The position numbers and the translations under genes are program-made. From contig WRGC01000011.1 in assembly GCA_009787385.1 (NCBI GenBank), positions 1-51,979 on the forward strand: 51,979 nt of DNA, read 5' to 3'. Shown piece by piece: positions 36,785 through 45,793 of this stretch. Under the pieces are notes generated by a model. The model saw nothing but the letters and a program-made list of their open reading frames with translations. It ran no database searches and was not told the DNA's origin. This DNA is from Bacillota bacterium (GTDB taxonomy: Bacteria > Bacillota > Clostridia > Christensenellales > Pumilibacteraceae). Numbering within the stretch: position 1 is the first letter of the stretch; every line of letters starts with the position of its first letter.

Positions 36785-38377
36785 TTAATTTATACAAGAA
36801 TTTAAAAATCCTATAAACAAAGGATTTGCTCTATTTGGTCTAGACTTAAACTGTGGTTGAAATTGTACACCTATCATAAATTTATTTGTAGGAATTTCCA
36901 AACTTTCTATATATGAACCTTTCTTAGCCGTTGCACCAATAACCAATCCATGACTAGTAAGCTTTTTTATGTGATCCAAATCTAATTCATAACGATTACG
37001 ATGTCTTTCATTTATCTCTGTAGTTTTGTAGAGACTTGCTATTATGCTATTTTTAGAAAGTATAATATCGTATGAACCTATACGCATTGTACCATCTTTA
37101 GCATTAATATCTTTGGTATGTTTTATTACTTTTATTAATGGTGATTGTGCATTTTCATCCAACTCTGTACTAGTTGCTTCTACCCAATCACAAACATTGC
37201 GAGCATATTCTATTGCCAATACTTGCATTCCCATGCCTAATCCTAAATATGGTATATTATTAATTCTTGCATAATTTGACGCAACTATTAGTCCATCAAT
37301 ACCACGATTTCCAAATGCACCTGGAACAAATATACCAGCACAATCACCTAATATATCCTTACAATTATTCTCATTAAGAGTATAGCTATCTACCCACTTT
37401 ATACTAACCTTTTTACCTACTTCAAAGCTTGCATGATACAATGCCTCCACCTCTGATAAATAACTATCTTGCAACTCAACATATTTTCCTACCAAAGCAA
37501 TCTTAAGTTCACCCTTTTGATTTTTTATATTTTCTATTACATTTTTCCATTCTTTTAAATCAGCCCTATTAGATTTCAATCCTAGATGTTTTACAACTAC
37601 ATCATCTAAACCACCATCATGCAATATCAAAGGAACTTCATACAAATGTGTTGCATTTGGATTTTGAATTACACACTCCTTACGAACATAACAAAATTTG
37701 CTAATTTTGTCTATAGCACCACTATCTATACGCTCATCACTACGAGTGACTATTATATCTGGTCTTATTCCCATTGATTGTAAAGTCTTAACACTATGTT
37801 GAGTAGGCTTAGTCTTGTATTCATTGCTAAGCTTTAAATATGGAATAAGTACTACATGCACAAAAAGACAATCTTGTGATGGAATTTCTATACTTATTTG
37901 ACGGGCAGCCTCAATAAATGCTTGACTTTCAAGGTCTCCAACTGTCCCACCAATTTCAGTAATCAACACATCTACACCCATCTTAGATGCACAGTCATAT
38001 ACAATTTTTTTGGTCTCATCAGTTACATGTGGGATAACCTGTATAGTTTTTCCACTATATACACCTGTTCTTTCACTATTCAACAAATTTGCATAAACCT
38101 TACCACTAGTAGTTGTACTTAACTCTGATAGATTTTCATCTACAAATCTTTCGTAATGCCCCAAGTCCAAATCAGCTTCACTACCATCATCTAGCACAAA
38201 AACTTCACCATGTTCTAATGGGTTGAGCAGTCCTGGATCTGCATTTAGATATGGATCTAATTTTTGTACTGCTACCTTAATCCCTCTAGATTTCAAAAGT
38301 CGCCCCAACGAAGCTGCTGTAATCCCCTTACCTATGCCAGATGCTACACCACCCGTTATAAAAATATGTTTACTCAT
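36785..38377 (-). CDS. pyrG: CTP synthase with inactivated glutaminase domain
   Basis: Makes CTP from UTP; 530 residues. The synthetase domain is well kept (ITGGVASGIGKGITAASLG, QKLDPYLNADPG, HGEVFVLDDG, DLDLGHYERF, IQVIPHVTDE, EIGGTVGDLES). The class I glutaminase domain is complete in length and fold motifs, but its catalytic triad is gone: the nucleophile Cys of the usual GICLGMQ is Gly381 (LGLGMGMQ), and the usual FHPEF reads FQPQF, so His is Gln507 and Glu is Gln509. The oxyanion PGGFG is PGAFG. The enzyme should therefore use free ammonia only. The upstream extension to 38434 is rejected: AAGGA precedes ATG 38377, and a TATAAT box lies in the extension. Confidence 0.95.
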   Translation of the reverse strand: MSKHIFITGGVASGIGKGITAASLGRLLKSRGIKVAVQKLDPYLNADPGLLNPLEHGEVFVLDDGSEADLDLGHYERFVDENLSELSTTTSGKVYANLLNSERTGVYSGKTIQVIPHVTDETKKIVYDCASKMGVDVLITEIGGTVGDLESQAFIEAARQISIEIPSQDCLFVHVVLIPYLKLSNEYKTKPTQHSVKTLQSMGIRPDIIVTRSDERIDSGAIDKISKFCYVRKECVIQNPNATHLYEVPLILHDGGLDDVVVKHLGLKSNRADLKEWKNVIENIKNQKGELKIALVGKYVELQDSYLSEVEALYHASFEVGKKVSIKWVDSYTLNENNCKDILGDCAGIFVPGAFGNRGIDGLIVASNYARINNIPYLGLGMGMQVLAIEYARNVCDWVEATSTELDENAQSPLIKVIKHTKDINAKDGTMRIGSYDIILSKNSIIASLYKTTEINERHRNRYELDLDHIKKLTSHGLVIGATAKKGSYIESLEIPTNKFMIGVQFQPQFKSRPNRANPLFIGFLNSCIN

Positions 38378-38393
38378 AAATTTTTTCCTTATA

Positions 38394-38421
38394 ATTATAA
38401 TACCACAACTAACTAATACAA
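38394..38421 (-). promoter_or_regulatory. pyrG promoter
   Basis: Minus strand TTGTAT (38416-38421), 16-bp spacer, TATAAT (38394-38399). The leader is only about 10 nt, so the CTP-sensing attenuator known from Bacillus pyrG has no room here. Confidence 0.6.
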
Positions 38422-38620
38422 CAAAACTACACAAAATATTGACATTTTATTTTAACACAAAATAATAGACCTTGTAAATCAAATTATGGTAGAGAAAATA
38501 GTAGATAATTAAAGCTTTTTAAACAACGAAAAGTATTTGTATAGAATACTTTTATCATACAAGAACTTTTGTAACTTAAGTTTTACAGTCAATCATACTT
38601 TTTATTTAAGCATAATAACA

Positions 38621-38655
38621 AAAAATACAATCCAAAGTTGTGGAGTTGTATTTTT
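38621..38655 (-). terminator. terminator of the membrane-protein pair
   Basis: Stem of 10 perfect A/T-rich pairs (38621-38630 with 38646-38655), extended by TCCA/TGGA with a bulged base, T-rich on the minus side. It lies 34 bp after the stop of the gene at 38689. A smaller 9-bp hairpin lies further on at 38529-38553. No gene was seen between 38422 and 38688. Confidence 0.7.
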
Positions 38656-38688
38656 ATTTAATAATATTATTTACAAAATAAAAGAGTA

Positions 38689-39261
38689 TCACAATATTCT
38701 ATGCGTAATAAAACTATACATAATAAAGCCACAAGCTCCCCAAATAATAACCATAGCTACTACAATACTCATTAACTTAAATACCGTATCTACTTTGTAT
38801 ATTCTACCTGAAAAAAATCTAGAAAAATTCAACTCTTGAGAAAAATAAACAAATGGAATTGCTACACAAAGTAAAAATAAGGCTAAATATGGTACAATAT
38901 TTACATCATCAAATTTCAAATCTAATATAACCGAACCATAAAGCAAAAATGCTAATACTGTTACACCTATCATTATAGCACTTAAAACAAGACAAACAAT
39001 AATATTAATAATACATGGTTTAGCTACTTGCAAAAGATAAAAAACCAAAAATGTATCTACAAGCCCATTTGCAATTACTAATGGAATAGTGTACTTATAA
39101 TACCAAAATATAATTGCCAATAATGCACTCAAAAGCATAGCTCCAAGACTTGCAAATGCCACAATTTTATTGCCAGTAATCACCTGCATACTATTCAAAT
39201 CTTCAATATACTTTTGCTTATCTTGGTCATAATTGTCATTGCTTACAAAACAACCTTGCAT
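38689..39261 (-). CDS. unknown membrane protein, five helices
   Basis: Not recognised. 190 residues with a polar N-terminus (about 1-30, DNYDQDKQKYIEDLNSM) and five predicted membrane helices (about 33-55, 58-80, 83-112, 120-140, 160-185). There are no catalytic motifs. A perfect AGGAGGT lies before the ATG and overlaps the end of the upstream gene (2 bp between genes), so the two are one operon and probably made in similar amounts. Confidence 0.7.
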   Translation of the reverse strand: MQGCFVSNDNYDQDKQKYIEDLNSMQVITGNKIVAFASLGAMLLSALLAIIFWYYKYTIPLVIANGLVDTFLVFYLLQVAKPCIINIIVCLVLSAIMIGVTVLAFLLYGSVILDLKFDDVNIVPYLALFLLCVAIPFVYFSQELNFSRFFSGRIYKVDTVFKLMSIVVAMVIIWGACGFIMYSFITHRIL

Positions 39262-39263
39262 AA

Positions 39264-40319
39264 TTAGTACCTCCTAGGTTCTATTGTTCTGTTCCACAAT
39301 ATCAAATCACTATTCATCTCAATAGTATTATTCTTACTCTTATTTATAATTAATTCACCATAGCTCTTCATGCTGTCTAGCAAAAATGGTGAACCTACAC
39401 GATCCCAAATATACGATGATAAAACAAAAACAACTGCTCGCACAATTATATCTACCAAATTTACAATACCAAAACTAAATGCACCAGATGAATTTAGTGC
39501 TGCTGAAACGGCAATACCTGAAATTACAATTGCATATAAAGTATTAAACAAAGCTCCATCAGTCAATCCAAGTTGATTTAATAACTTGTTAAAAGTATAT
39601 CCAACAACCAATTTTACACCTGCTATAAATACTTCTAAACTAGCAAATACTCCACTAGAAGCCTTTTTGATACTCCAAACAATCAAACCAAATATTGCTG
39701 AAGATGCCAAGTCAAGTGCCAAATAATATCCTACAGGGACAGGAATAACCCAAAGTATTTTGTTTGTTTTGACATAAAATTGATTTTTCCCACCAAAAGC
39801 TTTTGTTGTGCTAGTATCATCTTTTATATAATAATTTCCATCTTCGGCAATATACATTGATCCATCTAAAACGAGTTTGTTTATATTGTCCAACATTTGA
39901 GAATACTCCAACATTGCTGACATATCTTCTGCAACAATAGGATTATCAGTTGCTAATCTTGGTCTCAAACTTAAACTCACTGTATTATTATCATTTTTCT
40001 TAAAGTAATTCAAATATTTTTCTGCCAAACTTTCAAAGTCTTGTGTAATATTAGTTGATGGTACATCTGATTGATTAGTTGATTGCGGTTTCAAAAAAGC
40101 ATACAACATAAAACTTAATGATATCACAAAAGCAATTGATAGTGCAATAATAGCTATCCATCTACCATCTAACAATTTTGATTTATGCTTAGGTTGTAAT
40201 GTATATAAAATTGCGTCTTGCTCTTTTATATAATCATCATAACAAAAATTTTGATTTTTAAATTTTATTCTAGTATCAAATTGACTACTGTCACCTACAG
40301 TATTACGCAACTTTTGCAT
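39264..40319 (-). CDS. unknown multi-pass membrane protein
   Basis: Not recognised. 351 residues. The cytoplasmic N-terminus of about 50 residues is followed by a helix at about 52-76, a 110-residue outside domain (about 77-185, polar), and then four helices (about 188-217, 225-245, 260-282, 288-312) and a polar C-tail ending EPRRY. It is first of a two-gene operon with the 190-residue membrane protein. AGGAG precedes the ATG. Its promoter region is unusually rich in operators and has a long leader, suggesting tight control. Confidence 0.7.
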   Translation of the reverse strand: MQKLRNTVGDSSQFDTRIKFKNQNFCYDDYIKEQDAILYTLQPKHKSKLLDGRWIAIIALSIAFVISLSFMLYAFLKPQSTNQSDVPSTNITQDFESLAEKYLNYFKKNDNNTVSLSLRPRLATDNPIVAEDMSAMLEYSQMLDNINKLVLDGSMYIAEDGNYYIKDDTSTTKAFGGKNQFYVKTNKILWVIPVPVGYYLALDLASSAIFGLIVWSIKKASSGVFASLEVFIAGVKLVVGYTFNKLLNQLGLTDGALFNTLYAIVISGIAVSAALNSSGAFSFGIVNLVDIIVRAVVFVLSSYIWDRVGSPFLLDSMKSYGELIINKSKNNTIEMNSDLILWNRTIEPRRY

Positions 40320-40366
40320 AATTTTCTATCTCCTTTTTATTCTCACTTCGAGAATTTCTAAGACAG

Positions 40367-40496
40367 AAACTATTTGCCTAAAAATGCATACCTATGTATA
40401 TTATTTACCCACGCCCCCTTCCACCATGGGATCTCTATTTATATCTAGAACTTACTTTTTTGCAAATAGTTTACTATCTACAGATAGTTTTGTCAA
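40367..40496 (-). promoter_or_regulatory. promoter with operator palindrome and distant inverted repeat
   Basis: Minus strand TTGACA (40491-40496), 17-bp spacer, TAAACT (40468-40473). The spacer is almost filled by the palindrome ACTATCT-GT-AGATAGT (40473-40488). AAACTATTTGC overlapping the -10 (40462-40472) recurs as a perfect inverted copy in the leader (40367-40377), 95 bp away centre to centre. The leader is about 140 nt and contains a G-rich patch. Confidence 0.65.
40401..40427 (-). CDS. possible 8-residue leader ORF
   Basis: In the long leader of the membrane-protein operon, the minus strand reads MVEGGVGK and a TAA. The segment is the most G-rich in an AT-rich region. No Shine-Dalgarno is visible, so expression is doubtful. 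Confidence 0.2.
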   Translation of the reverse strand: MVEGGVGK

Positions 40497-40572
40497 CTAT
40501 TTTGTACTATTTTTGGGGGTAGATAAATGGTAGTAATAAAAATATAATGACATAAGGGAAATAAAAAAGCAT

Positions 40573-40603
40573 AGTGTTGCATTTTAAAATTAAAAGCAAC
40601 GCT
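40573..40603 (-). terminator. terminator of the AAA ATPase gene
   Basis: On the minus strand AGCGTTGC pairs with GCAACACT (one wobble), followed by ATGCTTTTTT. It lies about 110 bp after the stop at 40712. A second perfect 8-bp hairpin at 40615-40634 lies between, without a T-run. Confidence 0.5.
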
Positions 40604-40711
40604 AAGAGTATAACTATCTAACGCTAGTTAGATAAAAAAATCCCCATAGGCAGTAGTCTATATATAAAATATTACATAAAAGCATTACAAATTCAAATTT
40701 TATTATATTTA

Positions 40712-42967
40712 TTATTTCATCATCATATCATAATGTGCCTTGTGTCCTGCTTTTTCAAATATCTGTTCAAATACTTGCAAGTATTTATTCATATCCTCAT
40801 CACTTTTTGGATAAAATAAATCATCTCCAATATTATGTGAACCAAAATGCAACCACTTTAACAAAGAATTTTCTATAATTTTGTCTTCACCATGCTGAAA
40901 ATATTGAATAAATTTGTCTAGATTGCTAAATCCTGCCAATGTCTTAAAATAATATTCTAAAATTCTTCTCATTGTATTTTGGATTGCAACAACACTAATT
41001 TTATTATCACCCTTCATACAGTCTTTTACTTCTTGCCATAACAATTGATATGTCGTTTGAATTGGATTTTTATCAAACGACTCAATATTGGATTTATCAT
41101 TTTCCTTTTTACTTAATATATAAAATTTAGTTTTTTCATTTTCTTGAAATGTAATCTCATGATGAAAAGCAATATTGTGAGTAAGAAAAAATAATTGTGA
41201 AATATATTTTATTATGGGTTGTTTCTTATCTTTTTCTTGAGTTTTACTTTGTAAATTATTATTGTATAATTTACAAGATTCTATTAGTTGTTTACAAAGA
41301 CTTACAACCACAAACATAATATTGCTGTCAAGACTTGAAATTGGATCGTCTATTACAATAATTTTAGGTTTACTAACTATATCTTCTTCACTTTTACCAA
41401 TGCAACAGTAGTAAAAATACAAAAATGTCACAAATCTATGCTCACCTTCACTAAGTGTTTTCTCTACTGGCTTGCCATCACTTCTCAATATTTGATAATT
41501 TCTCCCATCATCACATTTTTTAAAACTAAAACCTATAAAACCAAATTCTTTTAATCTCTTGTTTATTTTATCCATTATATCATCTATGTTTGATGATTTA
41601 GATTGTAAATCTTTTATTTCTGATTCAATATCTTTTAAATCTAATTCCAACGCTTCTAACCTTTTATTTTCTTCATTCATTTGTTTATTGAACTTATCAA
41701 TTTCTTGTTTATGTTCTTTGATTGTATCATACAGTAAGTTATTGGCTATAATATTTATTACTTTATTTATAATATCATCTTTTTTTCTTTCGTTATTGAC
41801 AACTTCATTATGCTTACTGATTTGTTCATTAAAATTGTCAATTTCGCATTTTATTTTTACAAGTATTTCTTTACTACTTTGCAAAGTTATTACCTTTGCA
41901 AGATTCTTGTTTTTAAAATCTAGGTTTGTTTTATTGCTATTCACAATTGTCTCAAGCTCTGACAAAAGTAATTTGATATTCTGTAAATTAATAAAAGATA
42001 TATTAGATTGTGTGATATCACTTATCATATCTTTCAAACTATCAATGTTAGCTTTGTAGTCTTGCCTTGCTTGTTCAAATTGTAATTTTTGTTGCTTATA
42101 ATGCTCATCAGCAAAAATATATTCTATATTTTTTTTAATTGTTTCAGTAATATTTTGTTGACAAAATGGACATTGGTCGCCACTTTTTGGTAGATAATTT
42201 AATCCTTGTTTAACCCAATCACTACTATTAAGCTGCTTTATAAGCTTATTCATTTCTCTACTATCTTGCGGTACTATAGCTTGTCCAAAAATTTGTTCTT
42301 TTTCAAGTTCTTCAATCAAGCAAAAATTTATATTTTCAAATATACTTTCATGTTTAGAATTTGTATCAAACACAGTTTTATACTCTGCTTCAACACTATC
42401 TAGTGTATCATTTGAAATTTTGTCTATACTAAAAATTTCCTCGCACTTACTTGCCCATGCGGCTTTGTTGTTCTTAAATCCTGAAAAACATTTGTCAAAC
42501 TTTTGTTTATTTGTAGACAAATGTTGCCAACAACTGTTTTCAAAATCTCGTTTTTGAGTATCAATGTTTTTCTGTATATCATTTTGCTTGTCTTCTACTC
42601 CTTTTATTTTGTTTTGAATTTCATCTTCATCTTTTTTGACTTTTTCAATTTTCTCTTCAGTCTCTATATCTTGTTGAGCTACAGAGTATATTCCCTTTAT
42701 ACTCTCTTTGCTTTTCAAGTGATTTTTTACAAAATCATCGTTGTATACTAAAATATTATAATCATTAAATTTGTCACTTGCAAAATCAACTCCACATTCC
42801 ATATATAAATTTGAATTGACTTCTTTTACATATTTATTGTAAAGTAACTTTGATATAGTGGTTTTTCCGCTACCGTTGCCGCCAAAAACAAAATTGACTT
42901 GCTTTAAATCTTGTACTAAAATATCATCATATGAGGCAACATTCTTTAATTTTATTTGCTTTATCAT
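40712..42967 (-). CDS. AAA_13/RloC-like ATPase with zinc hook
   Basis: SMC/Rad50-shaped ATPase, 751 residues. N-terminal Walker A GGNGSGKTT (about 30-38), then long coiled coils (about 95-300 and 300-470) that meet at CPFC (266-269), a zinc-hook like that of Rad50 and RloC. ABC signature TLSEGEHRF, Walker B IIVIDDPISSLDS. The last 110 residues carry MRRILEYYF and LHFGSHNIGDD, resembling the C-terminal nuclease or HEPN-like part of RloC/PrrC-type proteins. RloC is a phage-defence anticodon nuclease; assignment of nuclease activity here is inference. It stands alone, with no restriction-modification genes near. The start has only a weak GAGAA. Confidence 0.75.
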   Translation of the reverse strand: MIKQIKLKNVASYDDILVQDLKQVNFVFGGNGSGKTTISKLLYNKYVKEVNSNLYMECGVDFASDKFNDYNILVYNDDFVKNHLKSKESIKGIYSVAQQDIETEEKIEKVKKDEDEIQNKIKGVEDKQNDIQKNIDTQKRDFENSCWQHLSTNKQKFDKCFSGFKNNKAAWASKCEEIFSIDKISNDTLDSVEAEYKTVFDTNSKHESIFENINFCLIEELEKEQIFGQAIVPQDSREMNKLIKQLNSSDWVKQGLNYLPKSGDQCPFCQQNITETIKKNIEYIFADEHYKQQKLQFEQARQDYKANIDSLKDMISDITQSNISFINLQNIKLLLSELETIVNSNKTNLDFKNKNLAKVITLQSSKEILVKIKCEIDNFNEQISKHNEVVNNERKKDDIINKVINIIANNLLYDTIKEHKQEIDKFNKQMNEENKRLEALELDLKDIESEIKDLQSKSSNIDDIMDKINKRLKEFGFIGFSFKKCDDGRNYQILRSDGKPVEKTLSEGEHRFVTFLYFYYCCIGKSEEDIVSKPKIIVIDDPISSLDSNIMFVVVSLCKQLIESCKLYNNNLQSKTQEKDKKQPIIKYISQLFFLTHNIAFHHEITFQENEKTKFYILSKKENDKSNIESFDKNPIQTTYQLLWQEVKDCMKGDNKISVVAIQNTMRRILEYYFKTLAGFSNLDKFIQYFQHGEDKIIENSLLKWLHFGSHNIGDDLFYPKSDEDMNKYLQVFEQIFEKAGHKAHYDMMMK

Positions 42968-43231
42968 TTGCTATTCTCATTTTCAAGTTAAATAATATTT
43001 AATAAAAATAAATCTAATTTACAATTTATTTTTCATAATAATTATTTATCTAATATTTCAAACTATACAAACCAGTTATACATATAAAAAATCACTGTCA
43101 ATTATAGTTTGTTACTTGTTGTATAAAAATTAAAATCCACATACTATAAATAAGCATTTATAGATCATATTTAAATTTTATTATAATCTCATTACTATTA
43201 TTAAAAACTTTAATAATTATACAAAAGTATC

Positions 43232-44008
43232 TTATTCAGGTCTATATACATTGATATATCGTTCAATATTAAAATGCCTAAATACAGTATGCTCTGGTGG
43301 AAAAACTCTAAACACTAAGTTTAATTTTGTAGTAGGATGAATAAATTTAAGTTCGTAAGCCCACAATGCCAAGTTTCTAGACTTTGGACCTCCATAACGC
43401 TGATCACCCACTAACGGATTCCCAATTGCTTTAAATTGAGCTCTAATTTGATGACTTCTTCCTGTCACAAGTTTTACATCTATAAGACTATATGTACCAC
43501 TACTCTCAAGTACTTTATAATCTAATATACATCGTTTTGCACCTTCAGTCAATGCTGGAGCTTGTACAACAGTATTGGTTTGAGAATCTTTTTTGAGATA
43601 ATGCACCAATCTATCTATCTTAAATTTGGGCATACCTTGCACGACTGCCAAATATTTTTTGCTGATATCACCATCTTTCATTTGATTGCTCAATCGTTCT
43701 GCTGCTTTGCTAGTTCTAGCAAATACCATAACTCCACCTGTAGGTCTATCCAACCTATGGACTAATCCAAGATAAACTGCACCAGGTTTTTTATACTTAA
43801 CTTTTAAATAATTTTTCAACAAATTAAGCAAGTCTTTGTCACCAGTATCATCTCCTTGACTAAGCAAATTTTGTGGTTTCACTACTACCAAAATATGATT
43901 GTCCTCATGCAAAACTATTGGCTCAAACTCATCATTACCTTGTTGAGATTGTTTGATATCTTCTACACTATCATCAAAATACAAATTTTCTTGTGTATCT
44001 ATTTCCAT
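43232..44008 (-). CDS. RluA-family pseudouridine synthase
   Basis: Isomerises specific uridines of rRNA or tRNA to pseudouridine. 258 residues. The catalytic motif HRLDRPTGGVMVFA carries the nucleophile Asp; VTGRSHQIRAQFKAIGNPLVGD is the second family motif. No N-terminal S4 domain is present, as in the shorter RluA-like enzymes; the target base cannot be told. The start at 44008 is chosen because TTGGAG lies 6 nt before it; two earlier ATGs (44026-44029) fall on the efp terminator hairpin and would include the Shine-Dalgarno. Confidence 0.88.
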   Translation of the reverse strand: MEIDTQENLYFDDSVEDIKQSQQGNDEFEPIVLHEDNHILVVVKPQNLLSQGDDTGDKDLLNLLKNYLKVKYKKPGAVYLGLVHRLDRPTGGVMVFARTSKAAERLSNQMKDGDISKKYLAVVQGMPKFKIDRLVHYLKKDSQTNTVVQAPALTEGAKRCILDYKVLESSGTYSLIDVKLVTGRSHQIRAQFKAIGNPLVGDQRYGGPKSRNLALWAYELKFIHPTTKLNLVFRVFPPEHTVFRHFNIERYINVYRPE

Positions 44009-44028
44009 ACTATACTCCAATAACATCA

Positions 44029-44066
44029 AAAGCCACCATCAATATCAAGTATGAGACGGTAGCTTT
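44029..44066 (-). terminator. hairpin between efp and the pseudouridine synthase gene
   Basis: Minus strand AAAGCTACCGTC pairs with GATGGTGGCTTT over 12 bp (two wobbles), followed by TGATG. The T-run is short, so it may only attenuate. Confidence 0.55.
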
Positions 44067-44129
44067 GTTGAGATAAGAACTCTACAATTTATTTAAACAA
44101 ACTTAATACTTAAAATAAAATATTATATA

Positions 44130-44687
44130 CTATTGCACTCTAGATACATACTCTCCTGTGCGAGTATCTACCTTAATTTTGTCACCTGAATTAACAAACA
44201 TTGGAACATTTACATTTATTCCTGTCTCCATTATAGCAGGCTTTAGAGCATTCTTTACAGTATCTCCTGCCGTACTAGGATCTGTCTGTGCAACTATCAA
44301 CTCTACAAATGTTGGTGGAGATATACTAATAATTTTACCATCTACCGAAGTGAATGTAAAATGTATACCCTCTTGGTTATATTTTAATGCTTCAGCTGCA
44401 ATGTCCTTGTTGACCAATGTTTCTTCCCAAGATTCACTATCAGCAAAATGACACACCCCATCATCCTCATAACTAAATACAAGTTCCTTTCTCACAAACT
44501 CCACATCAGGAAAATAATCCCCAACATTGAATCTTTTTTCTTGAACAGCACCTGTCTCTACATTCTTTATTTTAGCTCTAACAAAAGCAGCCATTCGTGG
44601 TTGACTAACATGCAAACTCTCTACAACCATAAAAAACTTGTTGTCCATTTTGAAAATATTTCCTGCTCTAAATTCTCCTGCGGTCAT
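44130..44687 (-). CDS. efp: elongation factor P with unusual modification loop
   Basis: Relieves ribosome stalling at polyproline; 185 residues with the three domains of EF-P (KOW-like, OB, C-terminal OB with SGDKIKVDTRTGEYVSRV). The tip of domain I, usually HVKPGKGxAFVR with a modified Lys32, reads HVSQPRMAAFVR: Arg stands at the Lys position, and the flanking Gly residues are Pro and Met. AGGAG precedes the ATG. The upstream promoter is near-consensus. Confidence 0.93.
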   Translation of the reverse strand: MTAGEFRAGNIFKMDNKFFMVVESLHVSQPRMAAFVRAKIKNVETGAVQEKRFNVGDYFPDVEFVRKELVFSYEDDGVCHFADSESWEETLVNKDIAAEALKYNQEGIHFTFTSVDGKIISISPPTFVELIVAQTDPSTAGDTVKNALKPAIMETGINVNVPMFVNSGDKIKVDTRTGEYVSRVQ

Positions 44688-44736
44688 GTTTTTCTCCTAA
44701 ATTTGATAACATATTGATAATTTATATTATAGCAAT

Positions 44737-44765
44737 ATTATAACATATTCAAGTCTTGTTATCAA
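44737..44765 (-). promoter_or_regulatory. efp promoter
   Basis: Minus strand TTGATA (44760-44765), 17-bp spacer, TATAAT (44737-44742). A second TATAAT lies just downstream. Confidence 0.7.
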
Positions 44766-44901
44766 GCTTTTTTGTTGATTGAAAATATAAACAAAATTCT
44801 TATTGTTATTGCTTTAAAAGTTTCTAATTTAAACTTATCTAAAATGTAAAAATAATATTTGAGATAATTACAAATATCAATATATAATACTATATATTAT
44901 A

Positions 44902-45759
44902 TCATTTTTTACTATTTTGACTATACAACTTATAAGCTACAAAAGATATAGTTACTAGCAACAAAATACTTATTATCAATAACAGTACTTGACTTGTATC
45001 CATTACAAGCAATTTTTCCCCTCGTGATGATTGTTGTACTGCAATATCTATAGTAGTTTGGATTGGAGTATCAATAATATTACTTTTGTAACTTATAGTT
45101 AATTTGTTTAGTAACAAATTGCTATCTAGCACTATACTCATTGTAGTTGAGTTGATTGTAGAATAATCTATATTATCTTGTCCAAAAAATTCTTGCAGTC
45201 TATCATCTCTTACATTGGCTGTTATTGTGTGATTATTATTGTTGTGTATTAAACTAATTTTTTCAAAGTTGTCTTTGTTGACATTATACTTTAATCCACT
45301 ACTGTTTTCATCTAGTATTGTCCAAAATGTATTGATGTCAGATGCATTGCTAGTGTTGGTAGTACTGTCACCTATTGTGCTTGTTACCCGTAGAATATTA
45401 TTTTGTAGTTCATAAGTAATTTGACTATTATAATTTTGCATATCGGGTAGATAGTATTCTCTACTCATTTCTAACTTCGCATATGGAGTTTCACCTGTCA
45501 AATCTACTGTGTAATCTTGGATACTATTACTCAATATTTCATTATTGTCAACTTGTCTAATGATTATTTGCCTATCTACTGTTTGAATAGATTGAGTACG
45601 GTCAATATTTAGACTATTACTTGCTTTATCCAACCAAAAACTGTCACTCCTTAAAAATCCTAACACAAAAAAAGTAGTTACCAAAACAAATGATACACAA
45701 AGTATTATCATCGTTATTAGTAAATTCTTTCTGTTATTTAATAATCTCTTTATGTTCAT
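44902..45759 (-). CDS. unknown membrane-anchored extracytoplasmic protein
   Basis: Not recognised. 285 residues. N-terminal helix (about 13-36), an outside region of about 210 residues rich in Asn, Ser, Thr and beta strands (37-250), and a C-terminal helix (about 255-277) with a short SQNSKK tail. It lies 34 bp after the 1201-residue surface protein on the same strand, so it is probably co-transcribed and works with it at the cell surface. No enzyme motif was seen. Confidence 0.7.
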   Translation of the reverse strand: MNIKRLLNNRKNLLITMIILCVSFVLVTTFFVLGFLRSDSFWLDKASNSLNIDRTQSIQTVDRQIIIRQVDNNEILSNSIQDYTVDLTGETPYAKLEMSREYYLPDMQNYNSQITYELQNNILRVTSTIGDSTTNTSNASDINTFWTILDENSSGLKYNVNKDNFEKISLIHNNNNHTITANVRDDRLQEFFGQDNIDYSTINSTTMSIVLDSNLLLNKLTISYKSNIIDTPIQTTIDIAVQQSSRGEKLLVMDTSQVLLLIISILLLVTISFVAYKLYSQNSKK

Positions 45760-45793
45760 TTGTTTGTCCTACTACTTTATTATTTTTGTAAAC

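Noticed and set aside
41559-42059. 166-codon open frame antisense to the AAA ATPase
   Set aside because: A Ser/Leu/Ile-rich mirror of a Lys/Asp-rich coiled coil, not a real membrane protein.
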